From the NCBI RefSeq assembly GCF_003265705.1, contig NW_020312848.1:56401707-56465706 (forward strand): DNA of 64,000 nt. Direction: 5' to 3'. Positions 11,847 to 24,189 of this stretch are shown in pieces (position 1 is the stretch's first letter; each line of letters begins with the position of its first letter). Source of the DNA: Callorhinus ursinus (Eukaryota; Chordata; Mammalia; Carnivora; Otariidae). The position numbers were made by a program, and so were the translations under genes. The notes under the pieces are model-generated. The model saw nothing but the letters and a program-made list of their open reading frames with translations, was not told the DNA's origin and searched no databases.

Positions 11847-12811
11847 TTACATTGTATAAACGTATGTAGAAAAAAATGGCATTTTTTAACACAATATCAT
11901 GCTGTTCATGCAATGCTTTGACTTGCCAATAAATGAATTTAAGACTCTTAAATTCCCTGTGAGGATTGCTTTGTCTCAATCACACAAGTTTTGATATCAA
12001 GGCTTCAATTGCTCAGGTCTAAGTTTTACCACTTCTCTTTTGGTTTCTTCTTTAATCTACAAATTATTACAATGTATAATTTTAAGTACCCAATTTTATG
12101 TACTGGAGAGGCTTCTGGTTGTAAAATTCTAAATTCATTACACTGTGGTTAGTGAAAGTGTTCTATAAGAGATCACTTCTGAAAAGGAATTTATTAAGGC
12201 TTCCTTTGTGGCCTAAAATATCACATTTTGAAAGCAATCCAAATGTATTTGAAAAGAATCCATATGTGTGAATTATGTTACAGTTAGAATTCTAGATAAA
12301 TATCAATTAGATATATTTGTTAAGTGTTTATTTCCTATATCTTTACTTTTTTGCTTACATTATTTTTGTCTGACGTTTTTTTATTAAAATCTTCAAATAT
12401 GATTACAGATTTTCTATCCTTTTAAAAAATTCTAGCAGTTTCATTTTATATATTTTAAAGCCATTATGTATTGAAACTATTTTGTTAAAGTTTTGCTTTT
12501 TATCCCAGAGGTCTTTTTTATCTTGGGATCTACCAGGTATAAATATTTGCTAAATGAAGGATATAGTTTTTGATCATTTTATTTTCAACCATTATATATT
12601 ATTTTGTCATTCTCATTGGATTTTGGTTTCAGCCAATATGAGAGTTACTATATTTTGGTCACTGAGTTTTACCAATTATATTACTTTTCTGTTAATATGG
12701 TTAGACTTATTTCTGATATTATGCTTTTTATTTACCATGTTTCCATGGTAAATACATGCTTCCATGTCTCCTTTGCAGTCTTATTAAGACTGACCAAATT
12801 CTATTTATTCT

Positions 12812-13178
12812 TTTTAAAAAAAATTTATATATATATTTTTTTAATTTTATGTTATGTTAATCACCATACATTATACATCACTAGTTTTTGATGTGGTATT
12901 CCATGATTGTTTGCATATAACACCCAGTGCTCCATTCAGTGCGTGCCCTCTTTAATACCCATCACCAGGCTAACCCATCCCCCCACCCCACCTCACTCCC
13001 CTCCAGAACCCTCAGTTTGTGTCTCAGAGTCAGTCTCTCATGGTTTGTCTCCCCCTCCGATTCCCACCCCTTCATTTTTCCCTTCCTACTATCTTCTTCT
13101 TCTTCTTTTTTTTTTTTTTTAACATATAATGTATTATTTGTTTCAGAGGTACAGGTCTGTGATTCAACAGTCTTACAA
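12812..13178 (-). mobile_element. Carnivore L1 3'-end insertion (367 b) with 16-bp TSD
   Basis: Severely 5'-truncated L1. The + strand shows the reverse complement of the carnivore L1 3' region: gttaatcaccatacatta, acacccagtgctcca, cccatcaccaggctaaccca, and aggtacaggtctgtgattc at the far end. Exact 16-base duplication aaattctatttattct at 12796-12811 and 13179-13194. The 95-101-codon frames here are artefacts. Confidence 0.95.
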
Positions 13179-13599
13179 AAATTCTATTTATTCTGTCTAC
13201 CCCTTACTCCTACTCCTAACCCCTTGATCTGAAAGCTTATAATATCCTTATTTTAGTACCTACTTTTAATCCTTCTCACCTTCCCAACACTCTTAATCTT
13301 ACCATTTAACAAAGACTAAAGTTAATAACTGTGGTCTCATCTGCAGAGAGAAGTTTACTTTTATTTTGCTTCATTCTCCCCTCAGCCACCCAAATTCCAA
13401 AACTGTTGGCGTGGAAATTTAGTGTAACTTGTCATTTTATTATAAATGCTCTTTTCTTTTAAAGAGCTAGTAGTTATTTAGATTTACCAATGTTTATTAA
13501 TTTCTTTGTCCAACATTATTTCTTGCATCCCATTTCTTCTGGCTTTATTTTTCTTTTTGCAGCTAACTCTTTAGATGTTATTTTTAACAGTCAGAAGAA

Positions 13600-13790
13600 C
13601 AGTGGTTCTTGGCCAGGAACACTTTTCTATGATATATGTGGAAGCATTTTAGCTTACTAAAATGACTGGAGGGAGCTACTGGCATTTAATGGGCGAGGGC
13701 CAAGGATGCTAAATATTCTGCAATACACAGTACAACCTTACTCAAAATGTCAACTGTGCCTGTAGTGAAATAACTAAGTTTTTATATTCA
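13600..13790 (+). mobile_element. hAT-type MITE (MER family)
   Basis: Starts near cagtggttcttggcc and contains ctactggcatttaatgggcgagggccaaggatgctaaa in short pieces, then caaaatgtcaactgtgcc. This is the same non-autonomous hAT family as the element at 29560-29795, in opposite orientation. I cannot fix the exact family name. Confidence 0.65.
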
Positions 13791-14560
13791 TGAAAATGTC
13801 TATTTTGCTTTCACTCTTGAACGACAGGATAGCCAAATAAAGAATTAAGGTTCAAAGTTTATTCCTCAGATCATTTATCTTCTTCCATATACAGTTGTTA
13901 AGCTTAATATCAGATGGTCATTTCTTGATAGGAACTGTCATGATAAATTGCCTTTTCTACAGGTATCTTTTATGATTTTTGCCTTTATTCTTGATATTCT
14001 GAAGTTGTGATGTGTCCATATATTTTAATTTTTAATTAGAAATATGTTGTATATCTTTATCTATTTGTGTATGTGTATAAATCTTGTTTTCAAAGATCTT
14101 TCAATCCTAAGGCTTTGTGTTTTCAGTTTGAGAACATTCCATTCTGGCTACTATTACTTCAAATATAGTCTCTTTCATTTTCTCCTTCTGGAACTCTTAT
14201 TAGATAGATGTTAGAACTTTGGTGAGGTTCTCTGTCTCATATCTTTTCCTTTGTAACCCTTTCCTTAGAACCCTAGTCGTATTCTAGGAGATTTCCTTAC
14301 ATTTATCTTCCAGTTCTAATCAGCAATTCAGCTGAATCCCATCTGCTGTTATTCACATATACTTAGTTTTAATATTCAACAAGTTTCTTTTTTTTTCCAT
14401 AATTCACTGTATTTGTTTGATAATGTCTGTTTGTTATTTAGTGGAGGCAGTTTCTTCTTTTATTGTTCAGAAGAATAAAGTCCTTTTTAAATTTTTTTCC
14501 CACTTTCTCTAGGCTAAGTTATTCATTTGTTGTCCGTTTTATGATGCTTACATTCTCCAG

Positions 14561-14926
14561 ATTTTGATGATTTGTGATTGTGCACCATCTTCTGGCCTGA
14601 AAAGGCTTCTCAAGCATGGAAGATTCAAGCCAGCAACCTTGGTCTAGCTGATCAGTACTGTAGTTCTTAGGGATTGCCAGAGAGGGTTCCCATCTGTTTC
14701 CTTCTTTAGGAAGTTACTTCTTTTCCATTCCAGAGATTATTCCCTTTCCTGTTTCAAAAAGAACTTTACTAAAACTTTATGGATATCCAAAATTTGTTGT
14801 GGAACGGGAAAGACTTTAGAATTTGTTCACTTTAACATCTTCAAGTCATAAACCTATTCTTCAGAAAATTCTTGGTCTTTTCTTTGGTCATGTTTTTCTC
14901 TCAGATTTTGTAAAATCATTTCATAA
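14561..14926. other. Intron 4 stretch, no recognised feature
   Basis: No gene or repeat I can name. May be further decayed L1. Confidence 0.4.
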
Positions 14927-14940
14927 AGTTAAAACAATCC

Positions 14941-15138
14941 TGGGGCGCCTGGGTGGCTCAGTCATTAAGCATCTGCCTTTGGCTCAGGTCATGGTCTCAG
15001 GGTCCTGGGATCGAGTCCCACATCGGGCTCCCTGCTTGGCGGGAAGCCTGCTTCTCCCTCTCCCATTCCCCCTGCTTGTGTTCCCTCTCTTGCTGTATCT
15101 CTCTCTGCCAAATAAATAAATAAAATCTTAAAAAAAAA
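14941..15138 (+). mobile_element. Can-SINE with 14-bp TSD
   Basis: Full-length copy with head gggcgcctgggtggctcagt, CT-rich middle and aataaataaataaaatctt tail. Exact duplication agttaaaacaatcc at 14927-14940 and 15139-15152. It is close to the most recent type in this window. Confidence 0.97.
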
Positions 15139-15477
15139 AGTTAAAACAATCCCCTTGGCACTCTGAATGAGATGTTTAATTTTACAGACTAATTTACATA
15201 AAAAAACAAAATGTCTTTTTTTAATGCTGAATCATCCCAGCCAAGAACATGACACATCTATTTAATTCAATCTCCTTTTGTTTCACTCAGTGTAGTTTTA
15301 AACTTTTCTTCATTTGGATCTTTCACATTTCTTGTACACGCACTTTTAGATATTTATGTTGTTTGCTCTTGACACTGGGATCTATTATCTTATTGTATTC
15401 CCAAGCTGGTTATTATTTATAATTTGGGAACCAACTTTATTTTGCCTATTAGTATTTAAAAAAAAAAAACCTACATT

Positions 15478-15671
15478 GGGGCGCCTGGGTGGCTCAGTCG
15501 TTAAGCGTCTACCTTCGGCTCAGGTCATGATCCCAGGGTTCCTGGGATCGAGCCCTGCATCGGGCTCCCTGCTCAGCGGAAGGCCTGCTTCTCCCTCTCC
15601 CACTCCCCCTGTCTGTGTTCCCTCTCTCACCATCTGTCAAAAAATAAATAAAATCTTAAAAAAAAAAAAAA
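15478..15671 (+). mobile_element. Can-SINE
   Basis: Full-length head, CT middle and A-rich tail. The short duplication ctacatt (15471-15477, 15672-15678) plus preceding A-run marks the insertion into an A-rich site. Confidence 0.96.
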
Positions 15672-15833
15672 CTACATTTTATGATTACTACTTCTAATAG
15701 TTTCTGGGTTGATTATCTTGGGGTTTACCATGCATATAGTCATATAATCTAAAATATTAGAATTTTATCTCCTCTTTCCTAATAAAAAAGGCCTAATAGT
15801 TTGATCAAAGGTAACATAGGTTAGTGGTTTAAA

Positions 15834-16015
15834 ACAGGATTTGGCAAAATTTTTCTGTAATGGGCAAGAGAGTAAATATTTTAGGTTTTTAGAGTATACA
15901 AGGCTGTGTCACAGCCACTCAAGTCCATGGCTGTAGCATGAATATAGCCACAGAAATACGTAAGTGAATGAGCATGGCCCTGCTCCAGTCAAACCTTAAA
16001 GGTTTGCGAACTCTT
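15834..16015 (+). mobile_element. MER20-like hAT-Charlie MITE with 8-bp TSD
   Basis: Carries the family phrases tttggcaaaatttttctgtaa, agtaaatattttaggttttt and ctgctccagtcaaacctta, ending at tttgcgaactctt. Its flanks are the 8-base duplication ggtttaaa (15826-15833 and 16016-16023), as expected for hAT transposition. The 3' part is shortened relative to the usual roughly 220-base element. Confidence 0.8.
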
Positions 16016-16069
16016 GGTTTAAAGTAGAAGTTGTATACTTGTAAGTATAGTCATTCTGCCTAAGTTCAA

Positions 16070-16270
16070 ATCTAGTGTTCAGCATTTATTGTCTGCGTAA
16101 CCTTAGGAAGTTTCTTACACTCTTACTGCCTCAGTTTCTACAACTTTATAGGGGCATTTGTGGCACCTATTTGTGGTATTATCATATCTGTGGTAATGAC
16201 GTAATAATGTTCAATAACCAGAATAGTACTAAGCATGAAATAAATTATCTATCATCATTAGCTATTTTTA
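16070..16270 (-). mobile_element. MIR SINE
   Basis: Antisense MIR pattern: gtaaccttaggaagtttctt, then ctgcctcagtttc and a decayed ggcacctattt..gtggtaatgacgtaataa region. The 16271-16960 interval that follows has no recognised feature. Confidence 0.6.
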
Positions 16271-16959
16271 TTATTTGTATCTCTTGTTTTCTTCTTCCGC
16301 ATAATTGAATTACTCTACAATTCCTAAAACAACGTTAAGACAAAAAGAGAGCTTATGATAAGCATCCTTGTCATCTTCTTGGCACCAGTGCAAATGCCTC
16401 TCGTGTTTCTCTGTAAAGCATATGACTTGTTTTGGTTTCAGTTACATGTTTATGAAATTAAGGAAATATTCATCTAATCAAATTGTACTAAAGTTATGAA
16501 AATTGGAATGTGATTTGAACTTTTATAAAAACACCATTCTGGCCATCTATTATGATGGTAACCTCCTTTTAAAAAATCCCTTGACCTATTTATAAAATAT
16601 ATTTCCCTAATATTGAACCATTTTTTGTAGTTGACATGAATCCCATATGATCACTGCATGTTATTTATTTAATCTGCTGATAACATTTCTTTTCCTGATA
16701 TTTCATTTAAGATCTGGGATTTTTCTATTTATATTTATAATAGATTGATTTATAAAGTTTGTTGGAGTAGATAATTTTTTTTAAAACTGGATTTCAGAAA
16801 TCAGTTATGTTTACTTTATAAAAAAGAACTGAAAGGCTTCTCTCTTTTTTTTTATACCCTGGAACTATTTAAATTGTATTAGTGTAATCTATTCCTCAGA
16901 AATTTAAAAGTAGTAGCTTGTTTCAACTCTTTGAGCCTAGGACTTTTTTTTGGAAGTTA

Positions 16960-17850
16960 GCTTTCTGACAAATTTTCTCAAAAGACAGAAATCACAACAT
17001 AAAATTTAAAACAAAAAACAGCACAAATGAAAACATTTGTTTTAAACACATATAACAATAAAAAGCTAAAAGATCCACTATACAAAAAGATCTTATAAAT
17101 CAGTAAGAAACATGTGGACCACCAAATCGAAAAAACGGCAAAGGTCATAGGCAATTAGTAGACAAAGAAATATAAACAACTCACAAATATGTGGAAGACC
17201 AATCAATGAGGTATTACTGAAAAGCATGCAAACTAAAATGAAGTATCATTTTTACACATCAGATGGGACAATTAAGAACATCAAAAATATCCAGTGATAT
17301 CATGGTGTAGGTCCTCTCAAATACTGTTGCAAGTAGTATAAAGTAACCAAATTTTTCAGACGACAATTTGGCACCACTTATCACAATTCTAAATATAAAT
17401 ATATCTTTGAGTCAGCAACTCTACTTTAGGAATATGTTCCATAGAAAACCTACCCATGTTTCCAAAGATGTTCACTGTAGCATTTTTTGTAATATTAAAA
17501 AAACTGAAAACAATCCAACTGTTTTTCAGTAAAATATTAGGTTAAGCAATGATAACACATCCATACAGTGGAGTATTATGCAGCCATTATGAAGAGAGAA
17601 CTATAGTGATCATACTGGCAGTAGAGTGTCTGCGAAACACAGATCAGTTGGAAAAACAATTGCAATGCAGTATACAGCAAATAATCCCATTTAAAAAGAA
17701 AGGAAAACAAAAGAAAAATGCTAACACATGGAAGAAATTCTTTAAGAATATATAATAACCTATTACAGAGTAGGAAAAAAAGACTTTTCACTTTCTGAAC
17801 TATTTTTTAAAAAAAATTTTAACAGGAACATTTTGTGATTAGAATTTTAA
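16960..17850 (+). mobile_element. L1M/L1ME-type LINE 3' end
   Basis: Sense old L1 3' portion. It contains gaagtatcatttttacacatcagatgg in pieces, the ttcactgtagcattttttgtaat segment and catacagtggagtattatgcagccatt near 17565. These are the conserved C-terminal ORF2 and 3' region of mammalian L1M elements. No usable frame remains. Confidence 0.75.
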
Positions 17851-17989
17851 GTAAAAATACATTTTGATAACTATTAAGGTATAGTGGAACTAATGTTTTT
17901 CAAATTCAGGCAAAATTACTTGCTATTTTCAATTCTGAATATATAGTCCATGGCTCTGGCGAAAGCAACAGTCTTTTAACTGGACCTCT

Positions 17990-18540
17990 TGGCTCCAACT
18001 GATCCTCAACCTACTGTCAGAATAACCTTTATAAAATACTAATACATTCCTTTTTCTTAAAATTGTTCAATAGCTTTCAGGATGAAATTCTTATTTTCTA
18101 GCATGGATGACACAGATTATTATCTAGCCACTGCTAAATTCTGACTCATTTTCTACTCTTAATACCATATGATTTGGTTATATAACTTACAATTGCCTGA
18201 ACAAAATGTGTCTCTCTTATCCTTCTCTGCCTGCAGAAGTACCTCCCTCTACACTGAATATTATTTTCTATCGTCTTCATTTGACTGCCTATTCATTCTT
18301 CAAGTCTCAATTCTAAAGATAAAACCATAGGAATCTTTCACTTGACATCTTCATCTCTGTTAAACTCTGTCCTAATTTCTATTCCTAGAGAAACCCTCTA
18401 TTACCTGTAGTCTTACTATATTGTAAATGTCTGTAATCCTGTAATCTCTTCTACTATATTGTCAAATTCTTGAGGCAGGGAATGAATTTGTTACCTTGTA
18501 TCTCCTAGTGCTTAGCATATATTGTTTAACTAAACCCAGT
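17990..18540 (+). mobile_element. L2 LINE 3' end
   Basis: CT-rich L2 phrases in order: caatagctttcaggatgaa, ctctgcctgcagaagtacctc, tcttcaagtctcaattct, and the terminal attcttgaggcagggaatgaa and agtgcttagcatatattg. Confidence 0.7.
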
Positions 18541-18719
18541 TGAATATACTAGTGATATTGTTTTTTCCTTCATCTACCAAAGTTCCTCAAAAATTGTTAA
18601 CCATCAAGAGTTGATAAAAAAATTAAATGTACACATGTTATTATTACCATAATTAAATTTTTTCTTCTGGATGATACAGAGCCTTTTATTCATCTCTTTG
18701 TAATTATTTCAATAAAACT

Positions 18720-18731
18720 TCCACTAGAGGG
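18720..18731 (+). promoter_or_regulatory. CTCF core motif in intron 4
   Basis: CCACTAGAGGGC fits every position of the degenerate 12-base CTCF core CCASYAGRKGGC. It lies just outside recognised repeats. Motif evidence only. Confidence 0.4.
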
Positions 18732-19559
18732 CATACAAGGAAAAGTAGAAGCAAAACCCTTAATCTGACAGGGGAAAAAAATGTACCTTCATAATGATAT
18801 ATTTATTACTTCTCTGTACCAAGGGCAAAATGGTTGGTTCGTCTGCATGTCACATTTTTACCGTATAGTTCAGTACTATCTACTGTTTTTGCTCTGCTTT
18901 AAGCAATCAGCTTTTAGCTGGGGGCTTAATGAAATAACTATGAAAAAGGAGATGATGATAAAATGCTATGAATTGGACATCCATTTCCAGCTATCAAGAG
19001 TAGTTGTATTATATTAACCCTCCCACTAACAAAGGCTGTAAAAGCTGACAAAACACAAAATATGTTTGAAGGCCTGATAGAAAACCAAGGCAGCCAGAAC
19101 ATGAGAAGCCAGTATCTTGGGGAGAAAAGAGGCATCTGTTGAACTGAGTACTAAATCCCCTGTCACTTTCTCTCTTGAGACATTCACCATTCCTCGGTAG
19201 CATACTCAGGAAACAGTACCCCTAGGCCTTCTTATGGGGATAAAGACACAAAAATTGGGGTTCAAGGCTACCAACCAAGAACTTCAAGGATTAAGAGTCT
19301 GGAAAAAAGGGAACAGCAGAAAATAAAAGGGACCCTGCAGAGAAGTGATCTTCTGCTAGGCTTTTATCTTCAAGGCATATGCAGATTCCTAAGATACACA
19401 AAATATGTGTGGGGAGGAGAGAAGAAGACAATAAAACAGATGCTAAGAGGCTGAAAAGGTAAGAAGAGCTTTTAGCATTCCCATAAAACTGAGGAGACAA
19501 AATTTATCATTCATGACTGTTGGAGGGTGAGTGGCTCAGGTAAAATCCCAAGTTTGAAT
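18732..19559. other. Intron 4 stretch, no recognised feature
   Basis: No exon, RNA gene or confident repeat. It may include the 5' part of the L1M that follows. Confidence 0.4.
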
Positions 19560-21970
19560 TGAGATCACTAAAGGGCTATAAGGGAAAGAGATTAATACTG
19601 AAACCCAACCTGAACCATCATAATCACTGATCAGACCAAGGTTCTAACTCCCAGTCAGAAGAAAATATTTTCTGGAAGCAAACAGATCTATACAAGTGTT
19701 TATACATTAATACCTAACATTCAATCAAAAATTACTAGGCATTCTAGGACACAAAACAAGTGACCAAAGAAAAGAGAAAGAGACAATTAAAAAAGACCTA
19801 TAGAAACATACTTTAAAATAAGTGTGATTAATATGCTCCAGAAAACAGAAGACCAAGAAAAAATTTAATTAGAGACCTTTAATTTTAGGAGAAAAAAGAG
19901 GTAAGCAGAAATTCTAGAACTGAAAAAGAGGATTACTGAAATTAAGAAGTTAATAGATGAGTTTAATAGCAGGTTAACTGCAGCAGTTAACTGGATGGAG
20001 GTTAGGAGGCGGCCAGGAGAAAATACCCAGGGTGAAATATGGAGAGGAAAAAGGATGGAAAATAAAGAAAAGATTGTTAAGAGACATATGTGATATGAGT
20101 ATAATGGTCTAAATCTCAGTTGGAGAGAGAGAGAGAATGAGGTAAAAGCAGTATTTGAAGACATATTGGCTGAAAAACTTTTGACTCACAATATATATCA
20201 AACAACAGATTTAAAAAGTTCTATAAACCCCAAGCTGAACAAATTCAAAGAAAGATATACCTAGGAATATTACAGCAAAGTTGCCCAAAACAGGAAACAA
20301 ACAGAAAATCATAAAAACCACCAGAGGATAAAATAGAATACCTTCAACAATAAGACTAACAGCTAGCTTTTCAATAGAAACAAAGGAAGCCAGGAGACAG
20401 CAAAATGATAGCTTTAAAATACCAAATGGAAATAACATCTAACCTATAGTCTATGCTCAATTAAAATGACTTTCATAATTAAAGTTTTAATAAAAAGGTT
20501 TTCAAACAATAATAGACTTTGTCACCAGCAAATACACTAAAGAAAGGTTTTCAGAAGACGAATAATCCCTGATTGAAACATGAAAATATAGAATGGAATT
20601 AAGAATACCAGAGGGAATGAATATATGATTAAATCTAAATAAGAGTTCAAAATAACAACATAATTGATAACAATAATAAAATGACAATTATGTGCTGTGA
20701 GGTTTAAAATACACAGAGATTTAAAATATATGACACCACCACCACAAAGGAAGGAGTGGGATGAGCAAATGGAGTTAAAATGTTCTAAGATTCCTAACAT
20801 TGTCCAGGAATTGGTAAAAGTATTAGTATATAATGGACTCTTATAAGTAAAAAGTACATGCTACAATCTCTAGAGTAGCCACTCAAAGAATAAGAGAAGA
20901 ATGAATAGGTAGCAAGACAGGAAACTGAATAAGAAAAAGATTAATCCAAAAGTAATCTTGGGGAAAAAGAGCACTATGAAACAGATATATCAGCATGTAC
21001 CCTAAACGCGAGTGAACTAAATATTCCAATTAAAAGAAAACTATTGTTAATCTGAATTTACAAAAGATCTGTTGCTTACTTTAAATAAAAGCACATAGAA
21101 AGGCTGAAAGCAAAAGGAGGGAAAAATATACTAAAAGAAAGCTGATACAGTCATACTAATATTAAACGAAGTATATTATAATAAAGAAGCATTATTAAAC
21201 GTGTAGAGGAACATACTTCATAAAAGGTTAATGCATCAGGAATATGATGACCTTAAAAGTTTCAAAAGTTGATCAAAATAGAAATCACAGTAACTGATAG
21301 AACAAGCAAGCAAAAAAAATCAGTAGTCCTTGAGGTTTGAATAACAGAACAAATAAATGTGGTCTAATTAATATACATGGACTATGAAATCCAACTATTG
21401 CCAAATTATTAGTGGACGTGAACATGGAACATTTGCAAAAACTAACCACATTCTGGGCCATAAAGAAAATCTCAACAAACTGTAAAGATCTGAAATCATG
21501 TAGAGTGATGTTCTCTGACCACGGTGGAATTAAGACAGAAATCAAAAACAAAAAGAAAACAAGAGATTAAAAAAACTGTGATATATTCAAACACTGGACT
21601 ATTTATCAGCAATAAAAAGAAATGAACTGATACATAAAACATGGATATATCTCAAAAATATTATGCTGAGTGAAGATTTCAGATACTAAGAGTATATAAT
21701 GTATGATGCACTAAACAAAACACTAATCAGGGTAGAAAAAAATAATAGTGGTTGCCTCTAGGGTTCAGAGGATTGTCTTGGAAGGGACCTACTAGAACTT
21801 CCTAGGGTAATGGAAAAATGTTCTGTATTTTGAAAGGGATGTGAACTACATGGGTGTATTTATTTTTCATTCTCCAAACTGTACACTTAAGATCTGTAAA
21901 TTTCACATTGTAAATCAGATCTCAATGAAAAAATGGAATAAAAATGTACCAAATGATGTAATTTTTAAAG
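19560..21970 (+). mobile_element. L1M LINE with internal deletion
   Basis: Sense old L1. 19560-20460 matches the ORF1/5' region (ccagaaaacagaagaccaag, gaactgaaaaagaggattac, gaaacaaaggaagccaggag). 20950-21550 is the end of the endonuclease domain (cattctgggccataaagaaa, tgttctctgaccacggtgga). At about 21570 it jumps straight to the 3' region (catggatatatctcaaaaat, gggttcagaggattgtc, actgtacacttaagatc). The RT domain is missing. This is either an internal deletion or two abutting fragments. Confidence 0.72.
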
Positions 21971-22652
21971 ATATATGGATGGATTACTATATGTAAGTAC
22001 ATGTGGATGATAATCAATCCAACTTGGGCAGGAAAAATACATACAAATTACAAGATTTCTTACCTCTGGGGAAGAAAGAAATGAAATGATTATGACTGGG
22101 GAGGATGCACAGGGGCGTTTAATCATAGCGTATTATTTTAAACATATTTAAAGCAAAATTAGAATCAATTTTCAAAGACTATATGAGTTACAGCTTTGAT
22201 ATGCAAAGTTTTATGTTTTTCTTGATGTTTTAATAAGTCTAAATTGGCTTTAGTAAGGGCCAATGGATATTAAAAATTAGTATCTTGACAAGATGCAATA
22301 AATTCTTGACTCGGTAAAGGTCCTAATTAGTGCACAGTTCTACAAAGACATATTAACAGGAGATATTAAACTTTTCCAACAAAAATGGATTCACTTCTGT
22401 GTATAGGTATTCATGAAGTTGTTGCCATAAAGCATTATGTAGGAAATGTCGGAAATATTTTCAGAAGGAAATATAACTGTAGCAGTATGCTTCTTATTGA
22501 CTAAAATACCATCTATACGTATACAAGATAAGCATAATGGAGAAATAAATCAATTCTTTTAATCTTATGCTTCATTACATCAGAAATCCATCCTTCTTTA
22601 GCACAGACCATTAATATGTAGAAAGCAACCTATTTTGGTGGGAACCACTGAA
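21971..22652. other. Intron 4 stretch, little recognised
   Basis: A decayed LINE 3' tail may continue to about 22170. Beyond that I see nothing I can name. Confidence 0.4.
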
Positions 22653-22665
22653 ACAGAGTATATTT

Positions 22666-22862
22666 CTTTTTTTTTTTTAAAGATTTTATTTATTTGTTAG
22701 AGAGCAAGAGAGCGTGAGCATAAGCAGGGGGAGTGGCAGGCAGAGGAAAAAGCAGGCTCCCTACTGAGCAAGGAGCCCGATATGGGGCTCAATCCCAGGA
22801 CCCTGAGATCATGACCCTAACTGAAAGCAGACGCTTAACTGACTTAGCCACCCAGAAGCCCC
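22666..22862 (-). mobile_element. Can-SINE with 13-bp TSD
   Basis: Minus-oriented copy: T-run, attttatttatttg, GA-rich middle and diverged head complement (agccacccagaagcccc). Exact duplication acagagtatattt at 22653-22665 and 22863-22875. Confidence 0.96.
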
Positions 22863-22875
22863 ACAGAGTATATTT

Positions 22876-23614
22876 AAGAAAAAGAAAAAAAAACTTTCAT
22901 TTTTGAAAGCTATGAAATCATGAGAGAAAGCTTAAAATGTTATTTTTACACTGTTCACTTCTTCCAGGACTTCTAGTACCATTGGACAACCCTGAATACA
23001 AAAAATATAAGCCAAGACAAAACAATTAAAATAGGTAACAAATCTATATTTCATTTGATCTATGACACCATCAGTTTTTGGAGGCACACCAATTTCAGAG
23101 ATGCAAATATGTTAAAAAGATGTGTCAGAATACATGAAATATGGTTGGTTTTTATTTCAAATTAATTTTAATCTTTTTCAGGAGTGTTAGACAAACTACA
23201 GCTTCACTTAAAAAAAAATATTCTTTCAGCAGTCAGAACAGAGCTTAAAGACTAACTGCTGAAATCACAGTGTATCTAACTTTCCGAAACATTTAGCTAA
23301 TATCCTCTATCTTTTCTTCCTTGTTAAGCTACTGGAAAGGGTAGTTCATATCCATTCTTTTCACATCCCCAACTCTCATTTACTCCTGATCTACCACAAT
23401 AATAATCCAGGTATATGTCATATTGAAATATTTAACCATTTTTTAAGTTCAAAAGAATAGACTTACACACTTATGTACATTTTATTAACATGATAAAAAT
23501 GTTTAAAGAAAAATAGTATTCTTATCAGTTTAATTTTATAAATGAGTAAGAAATATGCATTTCAGAAATTGTGCTCTTAAAATACAGCACAGGAAATATC
23601 ATCAATTTAAGTAA
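22876..23614. other. Intron 4 stretch, no recognised feature
   Basis: AT-rich sequence without visible gene or nameable repeat. Confidence 0.5.
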
Positions 23615-23850
23615 TGTGACATTTAGTAAGCATGTATTATGAAATGGCAGCATGTTAAGTACTTTCATATTCATTATCTTCTTTTAATTCTCACAGCTAC
23701 CCTGCTAGCTAGTTAGGTATCACATCTTTCAATCACTGAAGAAACTGAGCCTTAAATATTTCAAAAAGACTTAATGGCTACATTAGCTTGGGCAAGTAGG
23801 TGAGATAGTATTTGGACCCAGATCTTTAGCTTCTAAGTCATGTTTCACGT
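23615..23850 (+). mobile_element. MIR SINE
   Basis: Near full-length sense MIR pattern: agtaagcatgtattatgaa, ttaagtactttcatattcat, tcacagctaccctgct, tcactgaagaaactgagcc and the final gacccagatctttagcttc. Confidence 0.75.
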
Positions 23851-24189
23851 TTTCTCTGGTATTAATTACTTCATAAATAATATGTTTCAGTTAAGTTTTG
23901 CAAATAAAATAGATAAATGATCATTCTATGTCAAATCTATTAAAGTCAACAAAAACTTGATAAATATCAAATCAAAGAACTGTGAAGGAATCGAAAAATA
24001 TGTAGTGCCAGGATAGTCAAGTGGCTTACAGGGAAATCAAGACTTTCATACAAGAAAACAATGAAAGGACAACACGGGAACTGAACAAGATAATCACCCA
24101 TCCAAAATCATAGCTTCTGAACCAAAGTGCTCTTGTGGCCTTAATAACAAAGGAAAGCATCACAGACTATTAACCTGGCACTTGAAGAC

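Larger units (their letters stand above)
12040..14560 (-). mobile_element. L1M LINE, 5' half (ORF1 to endonuclease), broken by later insertions
   Basis: Antisense old L1. From left to right the + strand shows reverse complements of the endonuclease region: cattacactgtggttagtg, the tattaaggcttcctttgtggcc segment near 12190, and gaaaagaatccatatgtgtg. More of the same region lies at 13195-13590. The ORF1/5' region follows at 13800-14560, where tctccttctggaactcttatta at about 14180 is typical. The order is consistent with one element. It is split by a younger L1 3' end (12812-13178) and a hAT MITE (about 13600-13790). Boundaries are approximate. Confidence 0.68.

Noticed and set aside
14941..14975. 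tRNA-like head of Can-SINEs as tRNA genes
   Set aside because: A/B-box resemblance reflects the SINE's tRNA origin; no cloverleaf tRNA is encoded.
14823..15697. Plus frames containing GRLGGSV..LPSAQVM
   Set aside because: Typical translation of Can-SINE; the same peptide recurs at every plus-oriented copy.
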